Assembly (NCBI RefSeq): GCF_023278565.1
Contig: NC_064681.1
Location: 1,550,001-1,614,000, forward strand
DNA length: 64,000 nt
Direction of reading: 5' to 3'
Origin: Colletotrichum lupini
Taxonomy: Eukaryota; Ascomycota; Sordariomycetes; Glomerellales; Glomerellaceae
The position numbers and the translations under genes are program-made. The notes under the pieces were generated by a model that was given only the letters and a program-made list of their open reading frames with translations, searched no databases and was not told the DNA's origin. Of this stretch, positions 47,681-59,400 are shown one piece after another; the stretch's first letter is position 1; each line of letters opens with the position of its first letter.

Positions 47681-50074
47681 TTAACGTCTCTGGTTCTTGC
47701 CGAGGCCACGCTTGCCGGCAACCTGTGGTAGTGGGTTAGCGTTTGCTTTGCATTTCGATACGATGTTCCAAGGCGGCGGACGAGATGGAAACTTACCAAA
47801 TGCCTTTGCAGCGATACGGTGGTGTGACGATCACCCTCACCCTGTCTCGCCATGCGGTTCCGCTTCTTCTGGGAGAGCTTGGCGAGGCGGTCGGCCTTGT
47901 CGCGGGCCTCGTCGTCCTGGACACCGTCCTCGCGTCTGTTGACGATGGGGGCGCGGCTCTGGCTGCGAGCGCGGCTGTGGGAGCGCAGGCGCTCGCGCGG
48001 GGTGGCGTCCGTGTCCATCATGTCGACGTCCTCGGTGCCGGCGCGGGAGAGGCCGGAGGAGCGGCCGCGGGGGCGGGACTGGGCGCGGGCGCGGTTGACA
48101 ATGTCGGTGGTGTCGACACCGAGCTGGTCGAGGGCGTCGTCCATCTGGGAGAGGGGCACCTTTTGGGACTTGCGGGGGATGATGGCCTGGTTCTTGAGGC
48201 GCTTCTTCATCTTGGCCTCGTTGCGGATGAGGGCCTGCTTCTCGCGGATGATCTCGGCCTTGGAGAGGATGTCGGCCTCCTCCTCGTCGTCGAGCTCCTC
48301 GTCCGACTCGTAGTAGCCCTCCTTCTCGAGGCGCTCCTCCTCCTCCTCGAGGGCCTGGAGCTTGGCCTCGATATCCGGGTCGACGAAGTCGTAGACGTTC
48401 TTGCCGTCAAAGACCTCGGGGATCTTGTCGTGCTTCCACTCGTCGTTGGCGAGGAGCCAGTCCTGGCGCATGTCGACGCTGTAGACGCCGGCGCCGCCGT
48501 TCTCGGCCTCGACGTCCTTGGCGAGCCTCCGGCGCTCCGGGTCCTCCTTGTCGTACTTCTTCATGTTCTTGATGCCCTCGGGGATGAATGTCTGGGGGGG
48601 CTGGCTGGTGCCGGGCTGGGCGACGTGGATACGCGCCATGACGTCGGCGAGGCGGCCGCCAATGTTGCCGCTGCTGTTGGTGCCGGCGTTGAGCTTCTGG
48701 GAGACGCGCTCGGCGATGAGGCGCTCGCAGACGGTGTTCTTGACGTTCTGGACGCCCTCCTGGGTGTTGCAGGAGAGCTGGAGCATCTCGACCTCGCCGG
48801 ACTTGAGGAGGCCCTGGAGCTGAGCCTGGGTGGCGGCGTCGAGGTCCTCGGGCTTGACCACGTCGATCTTGTTGACGACGATGAAGACGATCTTGTTCTG
48901 GAACAGGGGCTTGATGCTCTGGAAGAGGTTGATCTGGGCCTGGATGGAGTAACCGCACTGCTCGCTGAGATCCATGAAGTAGAGGATGGCGGATCGCAGA
49001 TGGGCAATGGCGGTGACGGACTGCATCTCAATGGTGTTCCTGAATGGGCTGTCAGCGTCTGAAACCCCTTTCCTGCGTTTTCAATATTGGGGTTTTGCTT
49101 ACATCTCCTCGAGAGGGTGGTCGAGAATACCAGGGGTGTCAATGCACTGGAAACGAAGGTACTTGTAGTCAAAGTGACCGCAGAAGAGCGACTTCGTTGT
49201 GAAGGCGTACGGCTGGACATCGACGTCGGCTCTCGAGACGGACTTGAGGAAAGAAGACTTTCCGACGTTGGGGAAACCCGTGATGAGAAGGGTTCTGGTA
49301 TTGGGATCGATCGAGGGAAGACGGCCAAGATCTTTTATTCTCTCGCAGTCAGTGGAAAATCCTTGTGCGCGCTCTCAGTGTCGTCGGATTGCCACTTACG
49401 CTGTCTAACCTGGTCGAGGTAAACCAGAGGGTCTTTGAGGCGCTTGATGAGCGTTGCCATGCGACCAAGCGCGGCGCGCTTCAGCTGCTTGCACTGGAAA
49501 AGCGACTGGCCATACTTCAAGAGTCGGACGTCTGCAAAAATTGCACTAGGTTAGCCATTTTGCATTTCCCCTCCCAAAATCGAAAAAATCGCCTTCCCCC
49601 ACACCACGCGGGAAGAAGGCCTGGCGAAAAGAGCTGGATTATACGCACAATCTCTGGAGATGGTCTCGATGAGGTGCTTCGCGGTCGAGAGCTGGCCGAG
49701 GGCGATCTTGAAGTGGTCGGCGTCGTAGAGGGTGTTGATCAGGTCCTTGTGGAAGGGGTGGATGTCGTTGAGGCGAGGGAACGACTCGATGATCAGGCCG
49801 AGCTTCTCGCTGATGGTCTCCTGGGTGAACTTGACCTTGCGGGTGTAGAAGCCTCTGATTCTGGAAATCTTGAACCCCGAGCGGATCTGGGTCGGCAGCC
49901 GGCGCTGCGTCCTCGAGAGGACAATGTCGAGGAACTCTTGCGAGTTGGGGACCGGGGGGAGATCCTTCCACCTGTCGCGCAAAGCGTGGTTAGCACATAT
50001 TGATTGATTTGTAATTTGGCTTCTCTTTGAAAATCGATCGCATGTAGGAAGGGTCCGACGTACTGAGTCTTCAT
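47681..50074 (-). CDS. nog1: Nucleolar GTP-binding protein 1 (60S assembly GTPase)
   Basis: Six exons, complement(join(47681..47722, 47797..49039, 49103..49331, 49400..49531, 49649..49971, 50064..50074)), encode 659 residues (yeast Nog1, 647). Nog1 is an OBG-family GTPase that joins pre-60S particles in the nucleolus and occupies the peptide exit tunnel. After splicing the start is [14 protein letters not shown]; the first exon is 11 nt. The G domain has G1 GFPNVGKSS (174-182), G3 DTPG (220-223) and G4 NKID (288-291). Conserved flanks [20 protein letters not shown] and [20 protein letters not shown] are present. The C-terminal half is charged, ending [11 protein letters not shown]...[10 protein letters not shown] with the typical Nog1 tail. 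All splice phases were checked and close. It is divergent from ura5. Confidence 0.97.
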
Positions 50075-50758
50075 TTTGGCGGCTGGGGTCTGCGTTGAAA
50101 AAACTTGAAGCAGTCCTCTGATGTTGCGATCGGTCGAGGTGCACCGTCGGTGAACTACAACAAAGTATTTGGGATGGGGGGCGGTGTTCTGCACTCGAAT
50201 TTTTTTCTCTCGTTCGCTTATCTTATCGGCACGGACAGGTGGGGCGAGGGACCCCATGCCATGAGTGGCCGCTCAGAGGTTTTGGTCATGCACTCAACGC
50301 TGATGGACACAATTAAGTAAGTACCTTACCTTAGGTACCTCGCCCACATGGCTGATATATTAAGGTAGTCTTAACTACACTCATAAGGCTATGATGGGTG
50401 GTTTCAAGGAGTTCATCAACTTTTTTGGTACAAGTACGTTCCAAATTGCCCCAGTAGACTAAACCATCAGTGAGTTTGTGATGTTGGTTGAAGCTATGCA
50501 GGGTCCGGCGGTGCGGATTCCTCGTCTTATCACAACCTTATCGCGATAAATTTTGCGTGGTGGGGCACTCTCCGCGGGGCAGACGTGAATAGAGGGGTAT
50601 CCGCGTATCCGTTTCGCGGAGCTTCAGTTTTGAGATCTTCCATCCTCCAGCCTCCGACAAGCATAAACCTCTGGAAGACCAACCCAAAAACTCCCATCTG
50701 TTCTTCATTGTTTCTCCCAAAAAAAAAAAAAGCCCATTGTTAAACGGTAGTCGCCAAA
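50075..50758. promoter_or_regulatory. Shared divergent promoter region nog1 / ura5
   Basis: These 684 bp separate the start codons of nog1 (minus) and ura5 (plus), and must contain both promoters. Short inverted motifs (TACCTTACCTTAGGTACC, near 50325-50340) lie in the middle and an A-rich tract (50719-50731) precedes the ura5 start. No gene is seen inside. Confidence 0.6.
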
Positions 50759-51463
50759 ATGTCCTCCCAACTCGCCCCCTACAAGCAGGACTTCCTCAAG
50801 GCCGCCATCGCCGGCGGCGTCCTCAAGTTCGGCTCCTTTGAGCTCAAGTCGAAGCGCATCTCCCCCTACTTCTTCAACGCCGGCGACTTTTACCGCGCCG
50901 ACCTCCTCCGTGCCATCTCCGTCGCCTATGCCCACACCGTCATCGAGGCCCGCAAGTCCTCCGGCCTGGCCTTTGACATCGTCTTCGGCCCGGCCTACAA
51001 GGGCATCCCGCTCGCGACCTCGACGACGGACAAGCTCGCCGAGCTGGACCCCGAAACTTACGGCACCACGTGCTACTCGTTCGACCGCAAGGAGGCCAAG
51101 GACCACGGCGAGGGCGGCAACATTGTCGGCGCGCCGCTCAAGGGCAAGAAGGTTCTCATCGTCGACGACGTCATCACCGCGGGAACCGCCAAGCGCGAGG
51201 CCATTGCCAAGATCCGCAAGGAGGGCGGCGAGGTCGTCGGCATCGTCGTCGCGCTCGACCGCATGGAGAAGCTCCCCGCTGCTGATGGCGACGACAGCAA
51301 GCCTGGACCCAGCGCCATGGGCGAGATCAAGAAGGAGTACGGCATCCCCATCTTTGCCATCCTGACGCTCGACGACATCATTGAGGGTGCCAAGAGCTTT
51401 GCATCCGCTGAGGATATCAAGCGCACTGAGGAGTACCGTGCCAAGTACAAGGCTACCGATTAA
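50759..51463 (+). CDS. ura5: Orotate phosphoribosyltransferase
   Basis: A single exon of 234 residues. The enzyme converts orotate plus PRPP to orotidine monophosphate, the fifth step of de novo pyrimidine synthesis, in the cytosol. The N-terminus ([20 protein letters not shown], then GRISPYFF-like [19 protein letters not shown]) is typical of the fungal enzyme. The substrate loop follows ([20 protein letters not shown]), then the flexible catalytic loop ([16 protein letters not shown]) and the PRPP-binding motif [13 protein letters not shown] (about 133-145). Length is normal for the yeast Ura5/Ura10 class. The start has an AAAATG context right after a purine-rich leader, and no intron is present. 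Confidence 0.97.
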   Translation: MSSQLAPYKQDFLKAAIAGGVLKFGSFELKSKRISPYFFNAGDFYRADLLRAISVAYAHTVIEARKSSGLAFDIVFGPAYKGIPLATSTTDKLAELDPETYGTTCYSFDRKEAKDHGEGGNIVGAPLKGKKVLIVDDVITAGTAKREAIAKIRKEGGEVVGIVVALDRMEKLPAADGDDSKPGPSAMGEIKKEYGIPIFAILTLDDIIEGAKSFASAEDIKRTEEYRAKYKATD

Positions 51464-52149
51464 ATCTTGAGAGCCAGCTCCAAAGCCAGAGAACGGGGAC
51501 GGTTTAGAGTTGTGGGCAGACGTGATCTTCTGAATTTCACGCTCAACGGTCGGCGCTCGTATGGATGGTTGGGATGAATGAATGCGATCGAATGAAGGGA
51601 ACTTTATAGGACCCCTCGGGTCAAGGCGCATAGGATGATAAAAGTGATTTGGGAAGTGACTTTGCAGTACCTGCAAAACCTCACGCAAAGAAATACAGGC
51701 CGAACAGGGGACACTGTGAAAGATCGTATCTTAATTTTGCCTTGCTCGCCCTCATCCAGGTGGCAAGACATTCTATGTCATGTCCTCATCGTTAAGGTAG
51801 TTTCCGGCCCTGTCGTCTCATGATGCTACCGCCCTTTTTTTTTTCTTTTTTTTTTTTCTTGGAGATTGTATAATCTCGCGGTAACTAGGTCGACAACGAC
51901 GACTTGATAACAAAAGAAGAAAAAGAAAAGAAAAGAAAAGCAAGGCCATCATGCAAAAGTGAGGTTGTTTAGAGTTGACAACCCACCCAGTATGCCACTC
52001 CCAGTTCCTCCCGGTTTGTTTGTCTCAAAACAAACAGGGGCGTTCTTGTCCCGTCTAGAGCTCGGATAGTCGTAGCTCACAGGAAAGGACTGCGAAGAAA
52101 AAAAAGACGGGGAGAAAGTCCCACAATGGTTTCAGTGACCGCGGCGGCA
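51464..52149. other. Convergent intergenic region ura5 / acetyltransferase gene
   Basis: The 3' regions of ura5 (plus) and the GNAT gene (minus) face each other. Long T-rich tracts lie near 51835-51860 and A-rich AAAAG repeats near 51915-51945. No gene is seen. Confidence 0.6.
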
Positions 52150-53359
52150 CTACTCGGCGGACGCCTTAAGGGCATCGGGACCCTTTTTGGGCGGGCCGGA
52201 AAGTTCAATGACCTGATATCATGTTAGTCGTTTCGCCAAAAGGGATGGTAGGCATCATTATGCATGTACCATGTCATTCCAGCCGCCACCAGCGAAAGAC
52301 GCCTTGCTAGGACCGACGCGCTTGAAGCCGAAGCGCTGGTAGTAGCTAACCAACCACTGCCGGTTCGTCAGCAACTTGCAAGATTTCAAGAGCCAGGGTA
52401 GCTCAGTGAGCTAGAGGAAGCTTACGTCCTTGCAGATCAGCGCAATGCGGTCCGCAACGCCAGAGTTGTTGATCTGCTGCAGGTACGACTTCATGAGAAG
52501 CTTGCCGAGACCCAGGCCCTGGAGCTTGGGGTCGATGGCAAAGGAGTGCAGGCACAGCGTGCGACCCATGATCTTGTGGCCGACATCCGTGCTCTTGGCC
52601 GACTTTTGATCGCGCCAGTTGTCCGGGTAGGCCATGTCGTCGTCGCTGACGACGGGGCCGTCGCCGAGGGTCGCGACGGCGTGGCCGAGGAGGACCAGCT
52701 TGGCTCCGTTGGCGCGACCTGTCTCGACGGGGCTAGCGACGGTCATGGTCGAGAGAGGGAAAGCCTCGGCCTCGGCCGGGACGACGCTGCAGAAGAGACC
52801 TGTGGAGATATCTGAGCAGGTCGCGAGGCGGTACATGAACTATGATGAGGTGTGTAAGCTTTGCGTGAACCTTTGATTCCGCGTGATCTGCCTATGAGAT
52901 GCTACGCGACCTATCCGTCCGCCGACGATAGAAACTCGCAGAACTCTCATTTCCATGAATGAGGCGAGCTCTGCATAAATTTGGCTCGGCGGAACACCCA
53001 GACTCGATGGCGCAAGGAGAAGAGATTGGGAAAAGGGACGCAGGGGAACTGCGAAGAAAGACAGGGACAAATCGGCTCACCTTGACGCGGGTAGCGCGAT
53101 GACTCGGATCAGGGAACGCAGCGTCCTCGAGGGCGACGCAAGACTCGAGATTCGACTCGGTCAGCGGCAACACCAAAGGGCTCCATTTGAAAGGAACGAT
53201 ATGCTGGATCGTCCGACGCTGCGTCTGTTGCTTCTTCTTCAGCTCGGACTGCGACATCTGAGTCTCGATGTACTCGTCGTCGGCGTCATCAGAACTGTCG
53301 ATGGCACAGTCGGACGCCTCCTCAGGCTTGGCGACCGGGGGATCTTTCTCGTCAGGCAT
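52150..53359 (-). CDS. GNAT-family N-acetyltransferase, Paa1/arylalkylamine type
   Basis: Four exons, complement(join(52150..52212, 52270..52356, 52426..52839, 53081..53359)), encode 280 residues; all introns are phase 0. The acetyl-CoA binding motif A is HSFAIDPKLQGLGLGKLLMK, with the Q/R-x-x-G-x-G core QGLGLG. Motif B is WLVSYYQRFGFKRVGPSKAS, and the preceding RIALICKD strand is intact. The best-matching group is the yeast Paa1 / serotonin N-acetyltransferase-like enzymes, which acetylate polyamines or arylalkylamines using acetyl-CoA, but the substrate cannot be read from the sequence. The first 55 residues are an acidic, Ser/Asp-rich and Lys/Gln-rich extension outside the fold. The first intron is unusually long (241 nt). 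Confidence 0.9.
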
Positions 53360-56039
53360 GATGACGAACGATCGAGAGAGATGTGTATAACGCGTGCGTC
53401 GTAGAATGCGGTATTGGAAGAGATATTTGAGGAGGAGGTGGAAGATGCGGATACGCCAGGAAGACGTATGAGAATTCGTAGAGAGCTGGGTAGAGTTGGG
53501 GGTAGGAAGAAGTTGGGAGTGGGAAGAGTTGTTGGTTACACAGAGAGAAGAAGCGAGGTGATGGAATCAACCAGAGGGCGGCTTGTTGGGTCAAATTACC
53601 CCCGTCAGCTGGTAGACAGAGAGACTGAAGGTTTCAAACAAGGCAAGGAGACACTTCAGGATGAACACCAGAAGAGGCGAGTGATGTTGGTACCTGGGGG
53701 TGATGGTTGAAAGGGGTGGGTTGGTCGAGTGCACAGGTAGCTCCGGAGGGGCATCGGGGTGCTGCCGGCCGTTGGACTCGGCGCTGTCGTTGCAGAGCGG
53801 GGCCTGACGGGGCTGTGAGTCAAGTAATGCTCGGCCGGTGTGTGCCGATTGGCAAGGCCGAGTGAAGACCTTAGCTCGGTGCAGTGAGTATCGGAACGGA
53901 GGAGGGAGGACGTCTCAGAAAGGCTAAGGTCAGATCGGGTGGTCCACGGCGGAGAGGGGACAAAGCATCGGGACAAGTCAAGTGAACCTGAGCTGTGAAG
54001 GCGATAACGGGCTTGCAAAAGAGGAGTAACCTGGCTGCAGACCAAGCAGAAAGGTATGGAGTTGGTAGAAAATGGGATTGGTATTGCAGCAGCCAAAGAG
54101 GCAACTGGATGGAATTGGAGTTCAGTGACTCGCCATGGACCATGGCAAAGCAACACCCTCCATCATTGGACACTCTGTGTGAGGTGTGGTTGTGGTTATG
54201 AGGTGTTTGTCGCGTGACTGACCTACCCGCAGTGGCACAGTTGTGGCCTGTTCAGCCCATGGGTATTTCTAGGCGACGCTGGAATTGTTGCCCGGCTCCA
54301 TCTTATTTCCCACTCTTCCCAGAAAACTTCCCCAAGTTGTGGCATTGAGTGAAAGAGCCATGACGCTGTTCATGTGGCATACCAGCTTCTGTAGATGGAA
54401 AATTGCGGAAAAGGTCTTTGCAGGGCATGGCGGGTAACAATGGGTACTGTTGTTTTCTTTCGATCCAGGCTATCGCCCAAGGACAGGGTCGATTCCAGTG
54501 GGAAAAGATGCTTGAATGGCTTGCACATAGGACAAGGTTGGTTGGGATCAAGGGAAGAGAAGAGTGAGAGAGAAAAAGTGACCTGACTTGTACTCATTTC
54601 CCCACAGTAAGCCAACTTCGACATCACTCCATGCTCCAATACTGCTCTGCTACCAAGGTACAAGCACAGAGTTCTTGAGTCTCTAAACTCAGAGTTGTAT
54701 CATGGGTTTCTCGGGACTTTGGCGTTGTGATAAATGGTCTTTAACAGATTGAGAAACGCGCTGTTTGCTTTCAGACCGCTAAGTGCTGGTCCGTCCCGTC
54801 AGATTGAGGCTGCTTTTGGCCAATGCAGCCGACAGAAACCGAACGAGATCTAGGCAGTGTCAGCGACTGCAATGACAAAGTTTGAAAAGAGGAGTGCGGT
54901 GCAATGTAGATTCAGACTTTTGGATTCGCGTGGGTGGGCGAGCGGCTTACCTTAGTTGGGTCTTGGCCGACATGCTTGTTGCTCCTTTCCCCTGACTCCG
55001 CCTGCTGCGGTGTGCTTCACACTTGTATGGCACATTACCAGCCCAGTCCGGCCCGCCGTCGAATCGCAGAGAATGTACTATTACTTCGTACTCGAAATTG
55101 ATGGATATTGCTTTGAAGACTGAAAGATCCGCAGCAACACCATACTGTGTAGGCAAGAAGACCCTGAGCCTGCCGATCCGTGTAGACCTTGGCTTTCGTC
55201 TGGATCTTGGCCGATATCACAGCTGCAGCCCCGAGGCCGAAGCAAGCAGACGAAAAACTTTTCGCTGTGGCATGTTGACAGCTGCAGGTATTCACCTAAA
55301 TGGACATAACTGCAGTATCGACTTCGAGAATCTTTCCGGGTCGGCGATCCAGAGTTGCATTGCCCCGCTGCAATGCAGCATATGCAGCAGGCTCAATGAG
55401 GTCTAGGAAGGGCCCTGAGGCACTTTTTGGGCTTTCCCACCATGTCAGATGGGCGAAGTCCGAAGACATTCTGAGTTGTAAGTTATGAGTCAACCCGCTT
55501 GGGCTGTGGTCATGGACCTTCCTAATAAATCAGTGTGGGTTGCAGAGGCTGAAAGCGCATACTGCATCAAGTACGAAGACGCGGAGCATTGCAACTGAAC
55601 AGTGTCGAGAACCCGGAATGCGGCCGCCACCGGAAGCCGGATCCGACCGACTTCAAGGCCGGCATCCGAGCTGACTGCAGTTCCGACCCTCCAGCGGAGC
55701 GAGGTTGGCACGCCGATCTCTGCTCGCCTTCGAGACGTCGCATGCGAGATATCGGTGGGAGCAACGGCAGCTTGGAATCATGATCCCGTGCCGTCAGATC
55801 ATAACATTCCGTTCAGGACAAAATCCCCGGCCCTTGCAGTCGCCATATAAACGAGACATGCATTGTCATTGACTCGAAGCAGACCTGCGAGCTTGCTCGC
55901 CGAGTAGAGCGTGAGCAGCGAGGTCGCAGGCAGGTAGATAGATGCTGGGAACTCTTCAGCATGGTGTGATGAAGAAGAAACTCGACAGGATGTCTCCGTT
56001 TCACGCCGCGTCCAACGTCGGCCATCCGGGTAAGTCGTT
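53360..56039. other. Gene-poor intergenic region
   Basis: This is the upstream region of the acetyltransferase gene followed by unassigned sequence. Frames of up to 166 codons (53656-54156 minus) are low-complexity shadows. No RNA gene or repeat is recognised. Confidence 0.45.
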
Positions 56040-56428
56040 TTAGACGTTCTTCGTCATGATTAAAGTGGAAAGACGGACGTAGATTCCAAGCGAGGAAGCA
56101 GGGTGCTTCTCTGCCTCGAGCAGCAACAGGTTGAGGTGCTCGTAGGCTTGTCATCATCGCACAGAAACTTACGGGCGGAGGTGGCAGGAGATGTCGCTGC
56201 TAGACATCGATTGGCGGTACATCCTGAGGATCTATGACATGTCAGTTTGGCACAAGAAAAGAAAGAGATGCAAGTGCAGAAAAAGTAGAAACAAGAGGGG
56301 ATTCTCAGCTCTTGTACCTGCTCCAGAAGGAAGTACACGAGTAGAATGCAAGGGTTGTTGAGGTCGCTTGCTTGGCTCGCGCAGCTGCCGCAGGTATAGA
56401 TCAAGTACTTGATTGCGCCATCTTCCAC
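56040..56428 (-). pseudogene. Candidate multi-exon gene fragment, unknown family
   Basis: On the minus strand, exon-like 56428-56318 (acceptor AACCAG, 37 codons, ending CILLVYFLLEQ) joins in phase 0 across an 86-nt intron (GTACAAG...TCATAG). It leads to 56231-56173 (ILRMYRQSMSSSDISCHLRP), which ends at a consensus GTAAGT. Immediately after, another protein-like frame (YEHLNLLLLEAEKHPASSLG, 56147-56040) runs to TAA. Using the GTAAGT donor would leave only a 26-nt intron and the wrong phase, so the third piece is out of register. No start codon is visible. The helical, Leu-rich composition resembles the C-terminal part of some fungal zinc-cluster regulators, but this is only an impression. A relic, or a gene with a missed junction. 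Confidence 0.33.
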
Positions 56429-57560
56429 CTGGTTTGCCGCCAAAGATACTTTGAAGACACTTGGTGGCTTAGTCAACGATTAGCTCGTGGGGCTGATATG
56501 CCGTAGGGGAACCTGCCCGTGCTGCTGTGACCTCAGCAACCTTGGAACTGGGAAGCTCAAGTCATCAATGGCTTCCTTGCCGTAGGCTTAGCAAGTACAC
56601 GTGTAGATGCCTTGCGACGCAGAGATTGCCGCGCGAAAATACCTAAATTGAAGAAAACAAAGCAAAGCATGCGTCTGTCTGGCTGACAGGAAACACACAG
56701 TCGGAGTTTCTGTAGGTTCAGCTAAGGTAAGCGGAGAAGTTCCCGAAGCTTTCCATGAGCTTCTTTTCGCCATCTCGTTCCGTGGCCAGTGCTTTCCCTC
56801 CCGTCTCTTTGGAATACCTACCTTAGCTGCTTAGGTACCAGTGCGGATAGCTGAGGTATTCGTGCCTTGGGAGCACACAGGTTTGCTTTTCACAGTGTTT
56901 GTATTCCGGTCGCCCCCATTCCACCTTGCCTTACCTTACCTTAGTATACTTCGTACGCAGTAGCTAAGTCCGCAGTACGGAAATATTCCCCGTCCTGGTT
57001 CCCCGTCGACCCCATCTTGAGCCACTGCAAACGGGGAAACGTACTGTGTAAGGTAGGGGTCTCGTCACTGCACCCACCTTCCTTACGAAACACTCAAAAA
57101 GGTACCCCAAGTACCCGAGCCGAGCTCTACCTTGCCTTTACCTTCCGCTACCTCCCCCAGCTCCCTTCCACCTTACCTTGAGATCCTTTTCTTTGAGACC
57201 AAGTATCTCTCAACTCATCAGATACCACCTGTCCAATCGTTCACCACCGCTACAAGGCTGCGGAATCACGTCGAAACTTTTCCCGGAGCTCTGCTTCATC
57301 CAATCGTCCATCCAGCAGCTCTTTACCTTCCGGATGAGACGTCACTGTTGTGTTGCCTGAATTTCGGCCCCTCCAACACCCCTCCTCCGCAGCTCCGTAC
57401 TGAGGGTGACTTCAACTTCGCTTTCGCAATAGTGAAACTTGACGATTTCCCTGGACCAGATCCGGCCTCTTTGCTTCTCGCCGCCAGTCCATTTCTTTTA
57501 TCAACCGATCAAACCCGCGGCAAACAGTTCCTGCCTGTACGCCAGGAACAAAAGCCCGTC
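56429..57560. other. Intergenic; ddi1 upstream region
   Basis: The ddi1 promoter and leader. Repeated CCTTACCTTA/CTTAGGTACC-type motifs occur at about 56815-56840, 56925-56950 and 57125-57180. The frame 57132-57566 is open without an in-frame stop and joins ddi1, but no homology supports translation from it. Confidence 0.5.
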
Positions 57561-58972
57561 ATGTAAGCTTTGCCCCTTTGTCGGGACTTGACACGTTCTC
57601 CGCTGACTCTTCTTCCTCCTAACAGGCGCATTACACTAAGCATAACGAACCCCGAGGTCGAGGACCAGGATCTCCTCACCCTCGAGATCTTTCCCGATAT
57701 GCCCATGTCCACACTCCGCGAAGCCATCCAAGCCGAGACCAACATCGCACCCACCTCCCAACACCTCTACCACAACGGTCGCTTGATCCAAGATGACACT
57801 CAGACGATGGAACAGTTGCAGATTGCCGACGGCGAGATGTTGGCGCTACACGTGAGGGACATGCAAGGAACCACTGGCTTGCCGGACCAGAGCAGAAGGG
57901 CACCGCAGCAGCGCCGGCGACCAGGAGGACAAGACCCAGAGCTCATTCGCCTTCAGATCCTGGGCGATCCAAACTTACGTGCCGAAGCCACCCGCCAGCA
58001 GCCCCAGCTCGCCGCCGTTCTCGATGATCCCCAGAGATTTGCCCAGCTTTTCAACCAGAGCTACGACCGTGAGCAGCGGGAACGCGAAGAGCGGCAGAGG
58101 CAGATTGCCCGTCTGAACGAGGACCCCTTTGACATCGAGGCTCAGCAGAAGATTGAAGAGATGATTCGTCAAGAGAGAGTCATGGAAAACCTCCAAAACG
58201 CCATGGAGCACAACCCTGAAGGTATGGCAGACAACCAAGGCATAACATGCGCAGACCGAGAGGCTAACTTCACACAGTATTCGGACGAGTGCACATGCTG
58301 TATGTCGATGTCGAGGTGAACGGCCACAGAGTAAAGGCGTTGGTCGATTCTGGAGCACAGGCAACCATCATGTCCCCTTCATGTGCCGAAGCCTGCGGTA
58401 TCATGAGACTCGTAGACAAGCGGTTTGCGGGTGTGGCTCGTGGTGTAGGCACAGCCAACATCATCGGACGCGTACACTCTGCCCAGATCAAGGTCGGCAC
58501 CATGTTCCTGCCTTGCAGTTTCACCGTCATGGAGGGCAAGCAGGTCGAGCTTCTCCTTGGCCTCGACATGCTTAAGCGCTACCAAGCCAGCATTGACTTG
58601 GCCAAGGACAAGCTGATCATTCAGGGCGAGGAGGTGTCGTTCTTGGGCGAAGCGGAGATTCCCAAGGAGAGCGAGGAGGCTCTGGAGGAAGAACCCAGAT
58701 TACCTGGCCCAGCTGGAACGACCATTGGTCAGCGCTCCGGTGTTGTCAGTGGTCCCGAAGGCGCTGCTGCCGCCGCGCCGACGCAGCAAACCCTTCCACA
58801 AGGTCGGCCAGCACCTCAGCAGCAGCAGCAGCAGCCAGCGGCGCCAACTTTCCCGGAAGAGCATATCAACCAGCTCATGGCTCTGGGTTTCCCTCGTGAA
58901 GCCGCGATCAATGCTTTGCAAGCTACAGGTGGCAATGTCGAGTTCGCAGCCGGTCTCTTATTCGGGGCATAG
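57561..58972 (+). CDS. ddi1: Ddi1-type ubiquitin shuttle and aspartyl protease
   Basis: Three exons, join(57561..57562, 57626..58221, 58278..58972), encode 430 residues (yeast Ddi1, 428). Ddi1 carries ubiquitinated clients to the proteasome and is a retroviral-type aspartyl protease. The ubiquitin-like domain is at residues 1-75 ([11 protein letters not shown]...[20 protein letters not shown]). The protease domain is at about 200-325, with catalytic D223 in [11 protein letters not shown]. The C-terminal UBA is at about 389-430 ([20 protein letters not shown]). The start codon appears to be split: AT at 57561-57562, donor GTAAGC, acceptor AACAG, then G at 57626. The exon upstream is open in frame, so an N-terminal extension cannot be excluded, but family proteins start at this methionine. 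The second intron has a CTAAC branch. Confidence 0.95.
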
Positions 58973-59400
58973 ACTGGATTAGGGGCGTATCGGAAATTCT
59001 TTGGTCGAAATGGACCTGCATGGTCGGACCGCAAAGGTATGGGACAATCTCGGGATGGAGATGTGGGGTGAATTGGAGTCGTAGTATCATGCATGCACAG
59101 CTCGACATGATATGCGTTCAAAGCGTTTTGGTAGACACACTCGGCACTTTTGAATTTCAAGTAATGCTAACTAAACCTTTGAGATTTGCCTATGCTTTGT
59201 ATAAACGACGACGTTCCAAGGTATCCGCTATGGTCCCCTGCTCGGCGAACGCAGTACACCCAGCTTCATCCCAACAAGTCCGATTGCAGTTGCGAGATAT
59301 AGGCATTTTTATTTTGACGAATGCGATATTACCCTCCCAAATGAAGACAACTTTTATATGTACCAAAACCGTAACAAGAACAATATACAACCGGTCGGTT
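58973..59400. other. Convergent intergenic region ddi1 / rrp8
   Basis: The 3' regions of ddi1 (plus) and rrp8 (minus) meet here; no other gene is seen. Confidence 0.6.

Noticed and set aside
47743..49062. 439-codon plus-strand frame opposite nog1
   Set aside because: It is the antisense shadow of the GC-rich nog1 coding strand; composition is extreme Val/Leu/Gly/Asp and nog1 is certain.
52396..52418. tRNA-like string GGGTAGCTCAGTGAGCTAGAGG
   Set aside because: Only a D-arm-like piece inside a GNAT-gene intron; no anticodon or T arm follows.
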